From positions 1 to 64,000 of the forward strand of contig JALUUL010000085.1 in NCBI GenBank assembly GCA_027021385.1: a DNA stretch of 64,000 nt. Direction: 5' to 3'. Position numbers and translations under genes: made by a program. Every line of letters starts with the position of its first letter. The stretch's first letter is position 1. The notes below the pieces were generated by a model. That model made no database searches and had not been told where the DNA came from. It saw nothing but the letters and a program-made list of their open reading frames with translations. Shown here one piece after another: positions 1 to 8,416 of the stretch. Source of the stretch: Planctomycetota bacterium (GTDB lineage: Bacteria; Planctomycetota; UBA1135; GCA-002748355).

Positions 1-49
1 AAGCTGAAGGGGCGAGCTTTCGGGTACCGCAATCTCGACCGATTCATCC

Positions 50-838
50 ATGCCATCTATTTCCACAAAGGAGGGTTGGACATGCTCCCCGTATCAGCCC
101 GTCCCCACCGGAAACCCTGAAGAGCCCGCTTTTATAGAGTTCCCGGGCTTTTCCTGTTTCGTTGAGCTCGGATCGAGTGGTAACGTGATGGATCGATGGG
201 TGGTGACTCCGTTTCTTCGTTATGGGGTAGAATTGTCGACAACGAATATTACGGTTCATGGAGTCAAGATATTCCCTGATGAATCCATGCTGGGGGCCAC
301 TGATTTCGGACACCAGCTCGATTGTCGAGTTAAAACTGTCTCTGGTCAGGGTGATTCCGTACAGCTGACCTTGTGGACTGCATTCCGAGGGCCTCAAGGG
401 GATCCGATTGCTTGGCAGGGGAATGTTGCAATCTTGATTCCTGAGTACTCGAACTCTTGGGTTTTCGACAAGAGTGTTCATTCCTCCGCCGTGGGCGTTC
501 AGGTATCGATCCCAAACGACCCCGATTTAGCAGGCGCGGTCATGTTGTGGCAATACATCCTGAGCTATGGGGGCGAGACTGCCTATTCGTCGGTGTTCGG
601 TACGACGATTCAGGATTCCGGGACCGCGTCCAAGTCAGGTACGAGTTTCGGGACTGGGCTCTCAAAAGCCGACTATTTGAAGAAGATTAAGAGCCCGAGC
701 ACCGAACAGTACAAGAAGATCTTGGCTGCTGCATCCCGGAGTTCGAAGAGCTTCGGAATCGACCTGTCGAAGGACCCCAAGGCCAAAGCCAACGCATCGG
801 CCCTCAAGAAAAGAATGATCGATTCCATTAAGAAATGA
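50..838 (+). CDS. Hypothetical protein, compositionally atypical
   Basis: I do not recognise this 262-residue protein. The frame is closed upstream by a stop at 5-7, so it is complete unless a non-ATG start is used. There is no signal peptide or membrane segment. The first two thirds look like a beta-rich globular domain; the last 60 residues are rich in Lys, Ser and Ala and probably helical. Codon third positions hold many more A and T than in any other gene here, which suggests a different origin. The only good Shine-Dalgarno (67-75) precedes an ATG at 82 in another frame that stops after 12 codons, so the true start is uncertain. It faces argF tail to tail. Confidence 0.6.
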   Translation: MPSISTKEGWTCSPYQPVPTGNPEEPAFIEFPGFSCFVELGSSGNVMDRWVVTPFLRYGVELSTTNITVHGVKIFPDESMLGATDFGHQLDCRVKTVSGQGDSVQLTLWTAFRGPQGDPIAWQGNVAILIPEYSNSWVFDKSVHSSAVGVQVSIPNDPDLAGAVMLWQYILSYGGETAYSSVFGTTIQDSGTASKSGTSFGTGLSKADYLKKIKSPSTEQYKKILAAASRSSKSFGIDLSKDPKAKANASALKKRMIDSIKK

Positions 839-907
839 TCTATTCGTCGCCCGGGAGGCGATCTGAGAGAGGTGCCTGCTCGTTGCGGGCTCGTCGGGTA
901 GGGATGC

Positions 908-930
908 GGCGGGCGGCGGGGCGGCCCGCC
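908..930. terminator. GC-rich hairpin between convergent genes
   Basis: Perfect 7-bp arms (908-914 and 924-930, GGCGGGC/GCCCGCC) with a 9-nt loop lie between the convergent ends of the first gene (838) and argF (938). There is no clean T-run on either side, only a T-rich stretch after it on the plus strand. It is probably a bidirectional transcription stop or an mRNA 3'-end protector; this rests on structure and position only. Confidence 0.4.
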
Positions 931-937
931 TGTCGTT

Positions 938-1879
938 TCACTTTGCGAGGAGGAGGAGCATCAGGGCCTTCTGGAGGTGGAGGCGGTTCTCGGCGTTCTG
1001 GTAGACCTTGGAGCGGGGGGATTCGATGACCTCGGTCGTGACCTCGTGGCCGCGGTGGGCGGGAAGGCAGTGGAGGAAGATCGCGTCCGAGCGGGCCTTC
1101 TTCATCAGGTCGTCGTCCACCCGGTAGGCCGCGAAGATCTCGGCCCGTTCCTCGGTCTCCTCCTCCTGGCCCATGCTGGCCCAGACATCCGTGTAGACCG
1201 CGTCGGCGCCGTCGACGGCCTCGGCCGGGTCCTCGAGGATCGAGATCTCCGCGCCGCTCTTCTCGGCGGTCCGCATCGCGTGGTTGACGACCTTGCTGTT
1301 GGGTTCGTAGCCCTCCGGGGAGGCGACGCGGATGTTCGTGCCGAGGCAGGCGGCCGCGTGGATCAGCGAGTGGCAGGTGTTGTTTCCGTCCCCGACGTAG
1401 GCGAGGGTCCGGCCTTCGACCGAGCCCCAGATCTCCTGCATCGTGAAGAAGTCCGTCAGACCCTGGCAGGGATGGAGGTAGTCGGTCAGGCCGTTGATGA
1501 CGGGGATCTCGGCGTAGCCGGCGAGGTCGACGACCGTGCGATGGCGGTAGGTGCGGGCGACGATGCCGTGCATCCAGCGGCTCAGGTTGCGGGCGATGTC
1601 CTTCAGGGATTCGCGCTGGCCGAGGCGGACCTCCTGGTGGTCGAGGTAGATCGCGCTCCCTCCGAGATCCTGGATGCCGACGTCGAAGGTCACGCGGGTG
1701 CGGAGCGATTCCTTCTCGAAGAGGAGGGCGATCCGCTTGTCGCTCAGGAACTTCGGGGCGGTGTAGCGGTCGGCCTTGATCTCCGCCGCCGTGCGGAAGA
1801 TCAGGGCGACGTCGTCGCGGGTGAGGTCCGCGATGCTGATCAGGTGGGAAACGCTCAAGTCTGTCTTCGGAGCTTCCAT
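938..1879 (-). CDS. argF: Ornithine carbamoyltransferase
   Basis: Joins carbamoyl phosphate to ornithine to make citrulline, a cytosolic step of arginine synthesis. The 313 residues match family length. Visible motifs are the carbamoyl-phosphate loop SLRTR (about 58-62), HPCQGLTD (136-143), DVWASMG (231-237) and the ornithine/catalytic HCLPAHRG (270-277), which separates it from aspartate carbamoyltransferases. The frame continues upstream of the chosen ATG at 1879, but only that ATG gives a normal N-terminus and avoids running into argD. It is the last gene of the argR-C-B-D-F operon, 19 nt after argD, and is probably repressed by ArgR with the others. argG and argH are absent from the window. 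Confidence 0.96.
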   Translation of the reverse strand: MEAPKTDLSVSHLISIADLTRDDVALIFRTAAEIKADRYTAPKFLSDKRIALLFEKESLRTRVTFDVGIQDLGGSAIYLDHQEVRLGQRESLKDIARNLSRWMHGIVARTYRHRTVVDLAGYAEIPVINGLTDYLHPCQGLTDFFTMQEIWGSVEGRTLAYVGDGNNTCHSLIHAAACLGTNIRVASPEGYEPNSKVVNHAMRTAEKSGAEISILEDPAEAVDGADAVYTDVWASMGQEEETEERAEIFAAYRVDDDLMKKARSDAIFLHCLPAHRGHEVTTEVIESPRSKVYQNAENRLHLQKALMLLLLAK

Positions 1880-1898
1880 GGCGGGGGTTCTCGTTTCT

Positions 1899-3095
1899 TC
1901 AAGGATCGTCGGATCGGTGGAGGGTCGCGTCGGCGGCATCGAGCGCCCTGTCGAGGATGGACAGGGCCTCTTCCCGCTCGTCGTCGGTGAGGACATAGGG
2001 AGGGAGGAAGCGGAGCGCGGTCTCGGTTACGGCGTTGGCGAGGACGCCCTCCCCGAGGAGCGCGTCCAGGACGGGGGCGGCGGGGACCTCGAGTTCGAGG
2101 GCGAGCATGTAGCCGCGCCCGCGGACCTCCCGGGCGGAGGGGTGCCGTTCCGCGAGTTCCTCGAGGCCCTCGCGGAAGCGCGCGCCGCCCTCGGCGACCC
2201 GTTCCAGGAGGCCGTGATCGAGAAGTTCCTCCAGGAACACGAGCCCCCCCCGGCAGGCCATCGGGTTCCCGCCGAAGGTCGAGCCGTGGTCGCCCGGCCG
2301 GAGGACCTTGCCGACCTCGGCGCGGGCGATGACCGCGCCCAAGGGGAGGCCGCCCCCGATCGGCTTGGCGAGGGTCACGAGGTCGGGGACGACGCCCGCG
2401 GCCTCGGCCGCGAGGAAGCTGCCGGTGCGGCCCGCCCCGCACTGGATCTCGTCGTGGATCAGCAGGGTCCCGGTCTCGTCGCAGAGATCGCGGGCGGCTT
2501 GGAGATAGCCCTCCTCGAGGGGATGGACGCCCGATTCCCCCTGGATCGGTTCGAGGATCAGGGCCGCGGCGCGGCGGCCGCGGAGGGCGGCGGCGAGCGC
2601 GGCCTGGTCGTTCGGGGGCAGCCATTCGACCCCGTGGAGAAGGGGTTCGAAGGGTCGCCGGTAGGACTCCTTGGCCGTGATCGAGAGGGCGCCGAGGGAA
2701 CGGCCGTGGAACCCGCCCTCGAGCGCGAGGAATCCGGGCCTGGGGTCGCCGAGATCGTGGTGATGGCAGCGGGCGATCTTGAGGGCGGTCTCGTTGGCCT
2801 CGGCTCCGGAGTTGCAGAAGAACACGAGGTCCAGACCGCTGGCCTCGGCCAGGCGGGTCGCGAGTTCGTCGCCCCAGGGGTGCCGGTAGAGGTTCGAGGC
2901 GTGGAGGAGGGCTCCGGCCTGATCCCGGAGGGCCTCGACGAGACGGGGATGGGCGTGCCCGAGGGCGTTCACCGCGATGCCGGACAGGAGATCGAGATAG
3001 GGCCGGCCGTCCTCGGTGAAGAGGCGGGCGCCCTCCCCGCGGACGAAGCGGAGCGGCAGGCGGCGGTAGCAGGGGATGAAGGGGTCGGGATTCAT
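1899..3095 (-). CDS. argD: Acetylornithine aminotransferase
   Basis: A class III PLP-dependent aminotransferase that converts N-acetylglutamate semialdehyde to N-acetylornithine with glutamate as amino donor. At 398 residues it has the usual length. The phosphate-binding NSGAEAN (about 95-101), DEIQCGAGRTG (215-225) and the Schiff-base lysine in LAKPIGGG (Lys244) are intact. The ATG at 3093-3095 overlaps the argB stop as ATGA, implying translational coupling. Closely related aminotransferases act on ornithine or GABA, but the position between argB and argF settles the role. Confidence 0.95.
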   Translation of the reverse strand: MNPDPFIPCYRRLPLRFVRGEGARLFTEDGRPYLDLLSGIAVNALGHAHPRLVEALRDQAGALLHASNLYRHPWGDELATRLAEASGLDLVFFCNSGAEANETALKIARCHHHDLGDPRPGFLALEGGFHGRSLGALSITAKESYRRPFEPLLHGVEWLPPNDQAALAAALRGRRAAALILEPIQGESGVHPLEEGYLQAARDLCDETGTLLIHDEIQCGAGRTGSFLAAEAAGVVPDLVTLAKPIGGGLPLGAVIARAEVGKVLRPGDHGSTFGGNPMACRGGLVFLEELLDHGLLERVAEGGARFREGLEELAERHPSAREVRGRGYMLALELEVPAAPVLDALLGEGVLANAVTETALRFLPPYVLTDDEREEALSILDRALDAADATLHRSDDP

Positions 3096-3898
3096 CGAAA
3101 GACCTCCGTGCCGGCTCCCGCGCAGGCGGCCTCCAGGGGGTCGCCGTCCGGGGCCCCGAGGATGCGGACCTCCGCCACGCCCCCCTCGAGGGCGACGCGG
3201 GCCGCGCGCAGCTTGGGGACCATGCCCCCGCGCACCGTTCCCGCGGCGATCAGGTCCTCGATCTTCTCCGCCCGGATCCGGGGGATAAGCGCCCCCGTCC
3301 CGTCCAGGACCCCCTCGACCTCGGTGACCAGGAGGAGGCGGGCGGCGCCCGCGGCCGCGGCCAGGGGGCCGGCGGCCTCGTCGGCGTTCACGTTCAGGAA
3401 GGGGGCCTCGGGCCCCTCCTCCCTTCCGGGGCCCACCGTGGCCAGGACCGGGCAGAGGTCGCGGGCGAGGAGGGCGCCGAGCGCCTCCCCGTCGCAGTCG
3501 CTCGGAGCGAGGCCGCCGACGTAGCCGAGATCGGCCCCGGGGAGGCTCTTTCGCCGCGGGCGGAAGAGGGACAGGTCGGCTCCGCAGAGTCCGAGGGCGG
3601 GGAGCCCCGCCTCGCAGAGGGAGGCGACGAGCCGCTTGTTCACCTCCCCCGCGAGAACGCGCATGCCAAGAAGGGCCGTCGTCTCGTCGGTGATCCGCAG
3701 CCCCTGGACCCTTCGTTCCTCGAGGCCCCGTTCCTTGGCCGCGCGGCCGAGCTGCGCGCCCCCGCCGTGGACGAGGGCGAAGCGCAGGCCCTCCTTCCAG
3801 CGCCGGGCGAGGGAGGCCGCGAGCCGCCGCCGCGGGCCCGGATCCTCGAGGAGGGCGCCGCCGAGCTTGAGGAAGACGAGTCCCGGGGAGGGTTTCAC
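3092..3898 (-). CDS. argB: Acetylglutamate kinase
   Basis: Phosphorylates N-acetylglutamate, the second step of arginine synthesis and usually the point of arginine feedback. It is an amino-acid kinase fold of 268 residues, with the N-terminal Lys of LKLGG (about residue 11), HGGG (44-47) and NVNAD (169-173). I chose the GTG at 3896-3898 over the ATG at 3904. The GTG lies 7 nt after a GGAGG and overlaps the argC stop as GTGA, the same arrangement used at the argR/argC junction, whereas the ATG abuts the Shine-Dalgarno. The N-terminal helix typical of arginine-inhibited hexameric forms looks missing, so feedback may be weak; that is inference. Confidence 0.94.
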   Translation of the reverse strand: MKPSPGLVFLKLGGALLEDPGPRRRLAASLARRWKEGLRFALVHGGGAQLGRAAKERGLEERRVQGLRITDETTALLGMRVLAGEVNKRLVASLCEAGLPALGLCGADLSLFRPRRKSLPGADLGYVGGLAPSDCDGEALGALLARDLCPVLATVGPGREEGPEAPFLNVNADEAAGPLAAAAGAARLLLVTEVEGVLDGTGALIPRIRAEKIEDLIAAGTVRGGMVPKLRAARVALEGGVAEVRILGAPDGDPLEAACAGAGTEVFR

Positions 3899-4929
3899 GT
3901 CCATCCCTCCAACCCGGGAAGGGGCCGGGGAAGGCCCTCGTCCTCCGGCAAACCGAAGACGGCGTTCGCGTTCTGGACGGCCTGTCCGGCCGCCCCCTTG
4001 ACGAGGTTGTCGAGGACGGAAACGAGAACGACCCGGTCGCCGTGGGCTTCGACGGCGATCCGGCAGAGGTTCGTGCGGCGGACGTCCGCGAGGGAGGGCA
4101 GGATCCCCGGCGCGCAGATTTCGAGGAAGGGCTCCGTCTCGTAGCGGGTCTTCAGGGCCTCCCGGAGGTCGTCCGCGTTCCGGCCGGGGGCGGGCCGCAG
4201 GTGGATCGTCGCGAGGATCCCCCGGAAGACGGGGAGGAGGTGGGGGGTGAAGTAGATCCGGTCGCGGCCGAGAACCTGCCGGATCTCGGGTTCGTGACGG
4301 TGCGCGCCGACCGCGTAGGCCCGGAAGTCCTCCTGCACGGCCGCGAAGTGGGAGGCGGGGCCCGAGGTCTTGCCGGCCCCGCTCTGCCCGGACTTGCAGT
4401 CCGCGATCAGGTCGGACCCGGGATCGCACAACCCCTCGTCGAGGAGGGGGAGGAGCGGAAGGCAGACCGCGGTCACGTAGCAGCCCGGGTTCGCGACCAG
4501 GCGCGCCCCGGGGAGGTTCGGGCGGGCGTGCTCGGTCAGCCCGAGGACCGCCTCCTCGAGCAGTTCGGGGTGGGGGTGGGCGAATCCGTAATGCTCCGGA
4601 TAGGCCCCGGGATCCCGCAGCCTGTGGGCGGCCGAGAGGTCGATGACGCAGCGCGCGCGCTCCAGGAGTTCGGGCGCGAGATCGGCCGCGACCTCGTGCG
4701 GCGCGCAGAGGAAGACGAGGTCGAGACCCTCGATCCGGGAGGGATCGAAGTCCTCGATCCGCGGTTCGCGCATTCTCCCGGGGCCGGAGGAGTCTCCGCG
4801 CGGACCCGCGGCCCGCGCGGAGAGAAGCGCCGCGACCTCGATCCCCGGGTGGGCGGCCAGGAGGCGGAGGCATTCCTTCCCGGTGAAGCCCCCGGCCCCG
4901 ACGACCGCGGCCCGCAGCCTCCCGCTCAC
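3895..4929 (-). CDS. argC: N-acetyl-gamma-glutamyl-phosphate reductase
   Basis: NADPH-dependent reduction of N-acetylglutamyl phosphate to the semialdehyde, third step of arginine synthesis. The 344 residues begin with a Rossmann GAGGFTG (11-17), and carry the catalytic Cys150 in NPGCYVT, the catalytic His in AHRHEPEI (about 209-216) and the C-terminal VKGAAGQA segment. The start is GTG at 4927-4929, overlapping the argR stop as GTGA; the reading frame continues far upstream through argR but that part is only a shadow. The substrate loop reads CKSGQSGAGK rather than the more usual AKSGxSGAG. Confidence 0.95.
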   Translation of the reverse strand: MSGRLRAAVVGAGGFTGKECLRLLAAHPGIEVAALLSARAAGPRGDSSGPGRMREPRIEDFDPSRIEGLDLVFLCAPHEVAADLAPELLERARCVIDLSAAHRLRDPGAYPEHYGFAHPHPELLEEAVLGLTEHARPNLPGARLVANPGCYVTAVCLPLLPLLDEGLCDPGSDLIADCKSGQSGAGKTSGPASHFAAVQEDFRAYAVGAHRHEPEIRQVLGRDRIYFTPHLLPVFRGILATIHLRPAPGRNADDLREALKTRYETEPFLEICAPGILPSLADVRRTNLCRIAVEAHGDRVVLVSVLDNLVKGAAGQAVQNANAVFGLPEDEGLPRPLPGLEGWT

Positions 4930-5369
4930 TTTCCGGCTCCGGGCTGCCAGTGTCGGGCAAGGCTGCGGGCCTTGCGCACGTCGGAGACCGCGACGAAGAC
5001 CGTGTCGTCGCCCGCGATCGTGCCGACGACCCCCGGAACCTCGGCGAGATCGAGGGAGATGGCCGTCGGGGCCGCGAGCCCCGGCGGGGTCTTCAGCACG
5101 CAAAGGTTCCCGACCGCCTTCGCGAAGAGCACGTGGGGGAGGTCGGGTTTGGGATTCCGCTTCGCGCTTTTCGGCTTCTGGCCGGGCAGGGCGTAGCCCT
5201 TGGGGCCCTTGACGAGGCCGAGTTCGTGCACGTCCCTCGAGATCGTCGCTTGGTCGGCCTTGAAGCCCTTGCGGGCGAGGACCTTGCGGATCTCCGCCTG
5301 GCTGCGCACGGGGCCTCTGCGGCAGAGTTCGCGGATCAGAGTCTGTCGGAGTTCCTTGCTTCCGGGCAT
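4926..5369 (-). CDS. argR: Arginine repressor ArgR/AhrC
   Basis: Arginine-responsive transcriptional regulator: an N-terminal winged helix (residues 1-70, with the recognition segment near DQATISRD) and a C-terminal hexamerisation and arginine-binding domain ending in the family hallmark GTIAGDDT. It heads the arginine operon, its stop overlapping argC. Two starts are possible, ATG at 5375 or ATG at 5369. I prefer 5369 because neither has a Shine-Dalgarno, while a good -10 hexamer ends 7 nt before 5369, suggesting a leaderless message of 147 residues. Two AT-rich palindromes overlap the promoter, so it very probably represses itself and the whole operon. Confidence 0.94.
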   Translation of the reverse strand: MPGSKELRQTLIRELCRRGPVRSQAEIRKVLARKGFKADQATISRDVHELGLVKGPKGYALPGQKPKSAKRNPKPDLPHVLFAKAVGNLCVLKTPPGLAAPTAISLDLAEVPGVVGTIAGDDTVFVAVSDVRKARSLARHWQPGAGK

Positions 5370-5371
5370 GT

Positions 5372-5404
5372 GCATAATTATGCGTCGGAAGCAAAAATAT
5401 GCAA
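5372..5404 (-). promoter_or_regulatory. argR promoter with two overlapping ARG-box-like palindromes
   Basis: Two AT-rich dyads stand out in this GC-rich region: GCATAATTATGC (5372-5383, perfect 12-bp palindrome) and GCATATTTTTGC (minus strand, 5402-5391), with centres 19 bp apart, near two helical turns. They resemble tandem ArgR operators (TGCATAA type; the E. coli pair is spaced 21 bp). Read on the minus strand, TTGCAT (5404-5399) and CATAAT (5382-5377) form a -35/-10 pair with a 16-bp spacer, so both boxes cover the promoter. The expected transcription start falls about at the ATG of 5369. Confidence 0.6.
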
Positions 5405-5416
5405 GCCCCTTCCGCC

Positions 5417-5452
5417 CGCGGAGCCGGGCTCCGCGATCCCCCCGTGGGGGGG
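5417..5452. terminator. Tandem hairpins between TPR gene and argR
   Basis: Two inverted repeats in 36 bp: CGCGGAG/CTCCGCG (5417-5423 and 5429-5435) and a run of 6 C facing 7 G (5438-5443 and 5446-5452). They lie just after the stop of the TPR gene (5455, minus strand) and before the argR promoter. The nearest T-run on the minus strand comes about 20 nt later and belongs to the promoter, so this is not a classical intrinsic terminator. It probably insulates argR from upstream transcription. Confidence 0.45.
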
Positions 5453-5454
5453 CG

Positions 5455-6825
5455 TCATTCCCAGCGTTTCAGGAGGCGGCGGGCGAGGAAGGCCCCGGCG
5501 AAGTCGGGGTCGGCCAGGCCTTTGAGGATCTCCTTCCGGTATTCCTCGATCGCCTCCCCGTTCCTCCAGGCCTTCAGTTTCTCCTCCTCGATCAGGGTCG
5601 CGCGCAACTTCGCCTCCCGGGGGCTTTCCTTGTAGGCGGGCAGAGCCTTCACGGCCAGGAACTTCAGGAGACTCTCGACCCAGGCGACGGGAGTGTCGTC
5701 GCGGTCTTCGAGGAGCTGCAGCAAGAAGTAGGGATCGGAGATGACGTCGGTCTGCTTGGGTTTCCCCGTCTTCTCGTCGTTCTCGATGACCAGGAAACGA
5801 TGCCCCAGGGCCCGTGTCAGGTCCTTGCGCAGTTTCTCGGGGGGGGCCTTCTCCCGGCGGAGAAGAAGGGTCAGGCAGGAAAGACTCTTCTTTTCGTCCT
5901 TCGAATCGGCATCTTCCTCTCCTTCGGGTTCGGGCCTCGGCTTCCCGAGGAGCTTCAGGGCTTCGCTCCTCTTGCCGAGTTCGGCGAGGAGGTCGGCGTG
6001 GGCGGCCAAGGCGCTCGGTTCCCCGGGGAAGCGTTTCACCGCCTCGCTCGAGGTTTCGAGGGCCTTCCCGGTCTTCCCGAGGAGGGCGCGGACCCGCGCG
6101 AGGAGGACCCTCCCCTCGAGGGGATGGTCCTCGAGAACCTGCGGGTCCTCGAGTTCGCGCAGGGCCTCCTCGAAACGATCCCTTCCGATCAGGAGCTGGC
6201 CGATGTCGAAGCGGAAGAAGGGGCGTAGACCCATCTTCCACTCGCGGAATCCCTCGAGCCTCGAGAGCGCCTTCCAGGCGTCCTCGTCCTCTCCCACGAG
6301 GCGGTAGAGCTGAAACAACCCGAAGGAGGCGTGGAAGGTCTTCGGCGGAAGCTTCCTCGCGGCGAGAAAGGATTCCTCGGCGAGATCGGCGGCCTCGGCG
6401 AACTCGTCGTCGTCCTCGGTCTCGGTCGCGATCCGGAGGTAGGCCATGCCCCGGTTGTCCAGGAGGAAGCGGGACTTGGGGAACCTCTTCAAGCCGGCCT
6501 CGGCCGCGCGGGCGCAGAGACGGGGCGGGCCGAGATCGAGCAGGCATTTCGAGACGGCGAGGTAGTGATTCTCGGTCCATGCCTTGGATCGATCCTCGAG
6601 GGCTGCGACGAGGGCCTCGATCTTCTTCAGGGGGCGGGGCTTACCGCCTAGGAGGCGGAGCAGGCGCTCCTTGAGGTCCACCACGCCGGGAACCTCGTCC
6701 TGGACGGTGTTGCGGGAATCCCGGGTCGGGACCCTCGTGTTCGGGGCGGGAATCCCCGGAAGGAGGCAAAGGCCCGCGAGCGCCGGGATCGCGAAACGGT
6801 TCCGAACCGTGAAGGGATTCTTCAT
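5455..6825 (-). CDS. Exported TPR-repeat protein
   Basis: A 456-residue protein starting with an N-terminal signal-like segment (basic start, then a hydrophobic stretch about residues 12-26), so probably periplasmic or envelope-bound. The middle (about 75-300) consists of helical pairs typical of tetratricopeptide repeats, with residues such as alternating small/aromatic positions in FDIGQLLIGRDRFEEALREL. A charged linker rich in Glu, Asp and Lys follows, then a helical C-terminus. No catalytic motif is visible. An AGAGGAG Shine-Dalgarno supports the ATG at 6825. TPR proteins are scaffolds for protein-protein contacts; partners cannot be read from the context. Confidence 0.8.
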   Translation of the reverse strand: MKNPFTVRNRFAIPALAGLCLLPGIPAPNTRVPTRDSRNTVQDEVPGVVDLKERLLRLLGGKPRPLKKIEALVAALEDRSKAWTENHYLAVSKCLLDLGPPRLCARAAEAGLKRFPKSRFLLDNRGMAYLRIATETEDDDEFAEAADLAEESFLAARKLPPKTFHASFGLFQLYRLVGEDEDAWKALSRLEGFREWKMGLRPFFRFDIGQLLIGRDRFEEALRELEDPQVLEDHPLEGRVLLARVRALLGKTGKALETSSEAVKRFPGEPSALAAHADLLAELGKRSEALKLLGKPRPEPEGEEDADSKDEKKSLSCLTLLLRREKAPPEKLRKDLTRALGHRFLVIENDEKTGKPKQTDVISDPYFLLQLLEDRDDTPVAWVESLLKFLAVKALPAYKESPREAKLRATLIEEEKLKAWRNGEAIEEYRKEILKGLADPDFAGAFLARRLLKRWE

Positions 6826-6855
6826 GTTCGCGCTCCTCTCCGGTGCTTCGTTATC

Positions 6856-8124
6856 TCAGGCGTAGATCCCCCGCAGCCTGTGGACCTCCGCGACGCGTTC
6901 GACCGCGAGCATGTAGGCGGCGATCCTCGGGGTCACGTCATGGCGGTCGGCCATGCCGCAGACCTCCTGGAAACTCGTGACCATGATCTTCTCGAGCCGG
7001 CTGTTGACGTCTCGTTTGTCCCAGTAGAACCCGAGCCGGTTCTGAACCCACTCGAAGTAGCTGACCGTGACCCCGCCGGCGTTCGCGAGGATGTCGGGAA
7101 CGACGAAGACGCCCTTCTCCTCGAGGATCGTGTCGGCGTTGGCGGTCGTCGGTCCGTTCGCGCCCTCGACGATGACCTTGGCCTTGACCTTGCCGGCGTT
7201 CTGGCTCGTGATCACGTTCTCGGTCGCGGCGGGGACGAGGACGTCCACGTCGAGTTCGATCAGCTCCTCGTTCGTGATCCGTTCCCCCTCGTCCAGGCCC
7301 TCGAGCAGGCCGTGGTTGTTATGGAGGTGGGCCCGCACGCGGGTCATGTCGAGACCCTTCGGGTCATAGATCCCGCCCTGGTAGTCGGAGATCGCGACGA
7401 TCTTGATCCCGAGATGGGACAGGCTCTCGGCGGCGACGCTCCCGACGTTGCCGCATCCCTGCACGGCGGCGGTGCAAGCCTTCGCGTCGAGACCCTGGCG
7501 GTAGAGGGCTTCCCTGGTCGTCAGCCCGACGCCGTAACCCGTGGCCTGGATCCTCCCGTGGCTGCCGCCGAGCGGCAGGGGCTTGCCGGTCACGATCGGA
7601 AAGACCGCGTGGCGCATGTGCATGGAATAGGTGTCCATCATCCACGCCATGATCCTCGGGTTCGTGTTCATGTCCGGAGCCGGGACATCGCGGTCCGGGC
7701 CGATCAGGTCCATGATCATCGCGGTGTAGCGCCGGGTCAGACGCTCGAGTTCGGACATGCTGAGCTTGGCCGGATCGCAGACGACCCCGCCCTTCGCCCC
7801 CCCGAAGGGGACGTTGACGACCGCGCACTTCCAGGTCATCCAGGCCGCGAGAGCGCGGACCTCGTCCAGGTTCACGCTGAGCGCGAAACGCACCCCGCCC
7901 TTTCCCGGGCCTCGGACGATCGAGTGCTGGACCCGGTAGCCGGTGAAGACCTTGAGGCTTCCGTCGTCCATCTGGACGGGGATGGAGACCGTGATCTCCC
8001 GGTCGGGGACCTTCAGGATCTGGTAGAGCCCGGGGTCGAGACCCAGACGCTCGGCCGCCAGGTCGAAGCGGAAGAGCATGGCCTCGAAGGGGTTTTCCTC
8101 GTTTTGGATCGGAACGGGAGTCAT
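6856..8124 (-). CDS. gdhA: Glutamate dehydrogenase (Glu/Leu/Phe/Val family)
   Basis: Reversible oxidative deamination of glutamate to 2-oxoglutarate and ammonia, linking carbon and nitrogen metabolism in the cytosol. The 422 residues are typical of the short hexameric class. KGGVR (75-79) and the catalytic Lys111 in FGGAKGG, the proton-relay Asp in APDMNTN (about 149-155) and the Rossmann GCGNVG (223-228) are all present. The dinucleotide preference (NAD or NADP) cannot be fixed by eye. It is 30 nt upstream of the TPR gene on the same strand and could be co-transcribed with it. Confidence 0.93.
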   Translation of the reverse strand: MTPVPIQNEENPFEAMLFRFDLAAERLGLDPGLYQILKVPDREITVSIPVQMDDGSLKVFTGYRVQHSIVRGPGKGGVRFALSVNLDEVRALAAWMTWKCAVVNVPFGGAKGGVVCDPAKLSMSELERLTRRYTAMIMDLIGPDRDVPAPDMNTNPRIMAWMMDTYSMHMRHAVFPIVTGKPLPLGGSHGRIQATGYGVGLTTREALYRQGLDAKACTAAVQGCGNVGSVAAESLSHLGIKIVAISDYQGGIYDPKGLDMTRVRAHLHNNHGLLEGLDEGERITNEELIELDVDVLVPAATENVITSQNAGKVKAKVIVEGANGPTTANADTILEEKGVFVVPDILANAGGVTVSYFEWVQNRLGFYWDKRDVNSRLEKIMVTSFQEVCGMADRHDVTPRIAAYMLAVERVAEVHRLRGIYA

Positions 8125-8416
8125 GGTGCCTGGTCCATGCGGAGGCCCGCCTCTGCCGCGCGGCGGGAGGATCCTGGTTCGAGTGCGGTCGCCTGCGCTT
8201 GGTGCTTCGCGCGCCCCGTGTGGTTTCGAGAGGGGAGGGCGGCCCGCGCCGCCTTCCCGAAATGCTACCCCTGTGACAGCCGGCCCGCCTCAGGGTCCTT
8301 GAAGCCGCGATCGGGAATCCTCCGGCGGAACGTTCACGGTCTCCCTGGAAGGCGGCGTAATGTATCCCTCGGCCCGAAGCCCCTCAAGGGCCGCCGGATG
8401 CGACCGGAGTTCGAGA
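8125..8416. other. Divergent intergenic region, no gene seen
   Basis: This stretch separates gdhA (minus) from the RfaP-like gene (plus) and must hold promoters for both. It is GC-rich with short inverted repeats (a GGCGG/CCGCC pair near 8242-8256) but no convincing -35/-10 pair. A 63-residue minus-strand frame at 8290-8481 exists but overlaps the start of the kinase gene and has no supporting feature. Confidence 0.5.

Noticed and set aside
1776-3524. 582-codon plus-strand open frame opposite argF, argD and argB
   Set aside because: It mirrors three certain genes on the other strand, is extremely Gly/Glu/Ala-rich and shows no domain. Long shadow frames are expected at this GC content.
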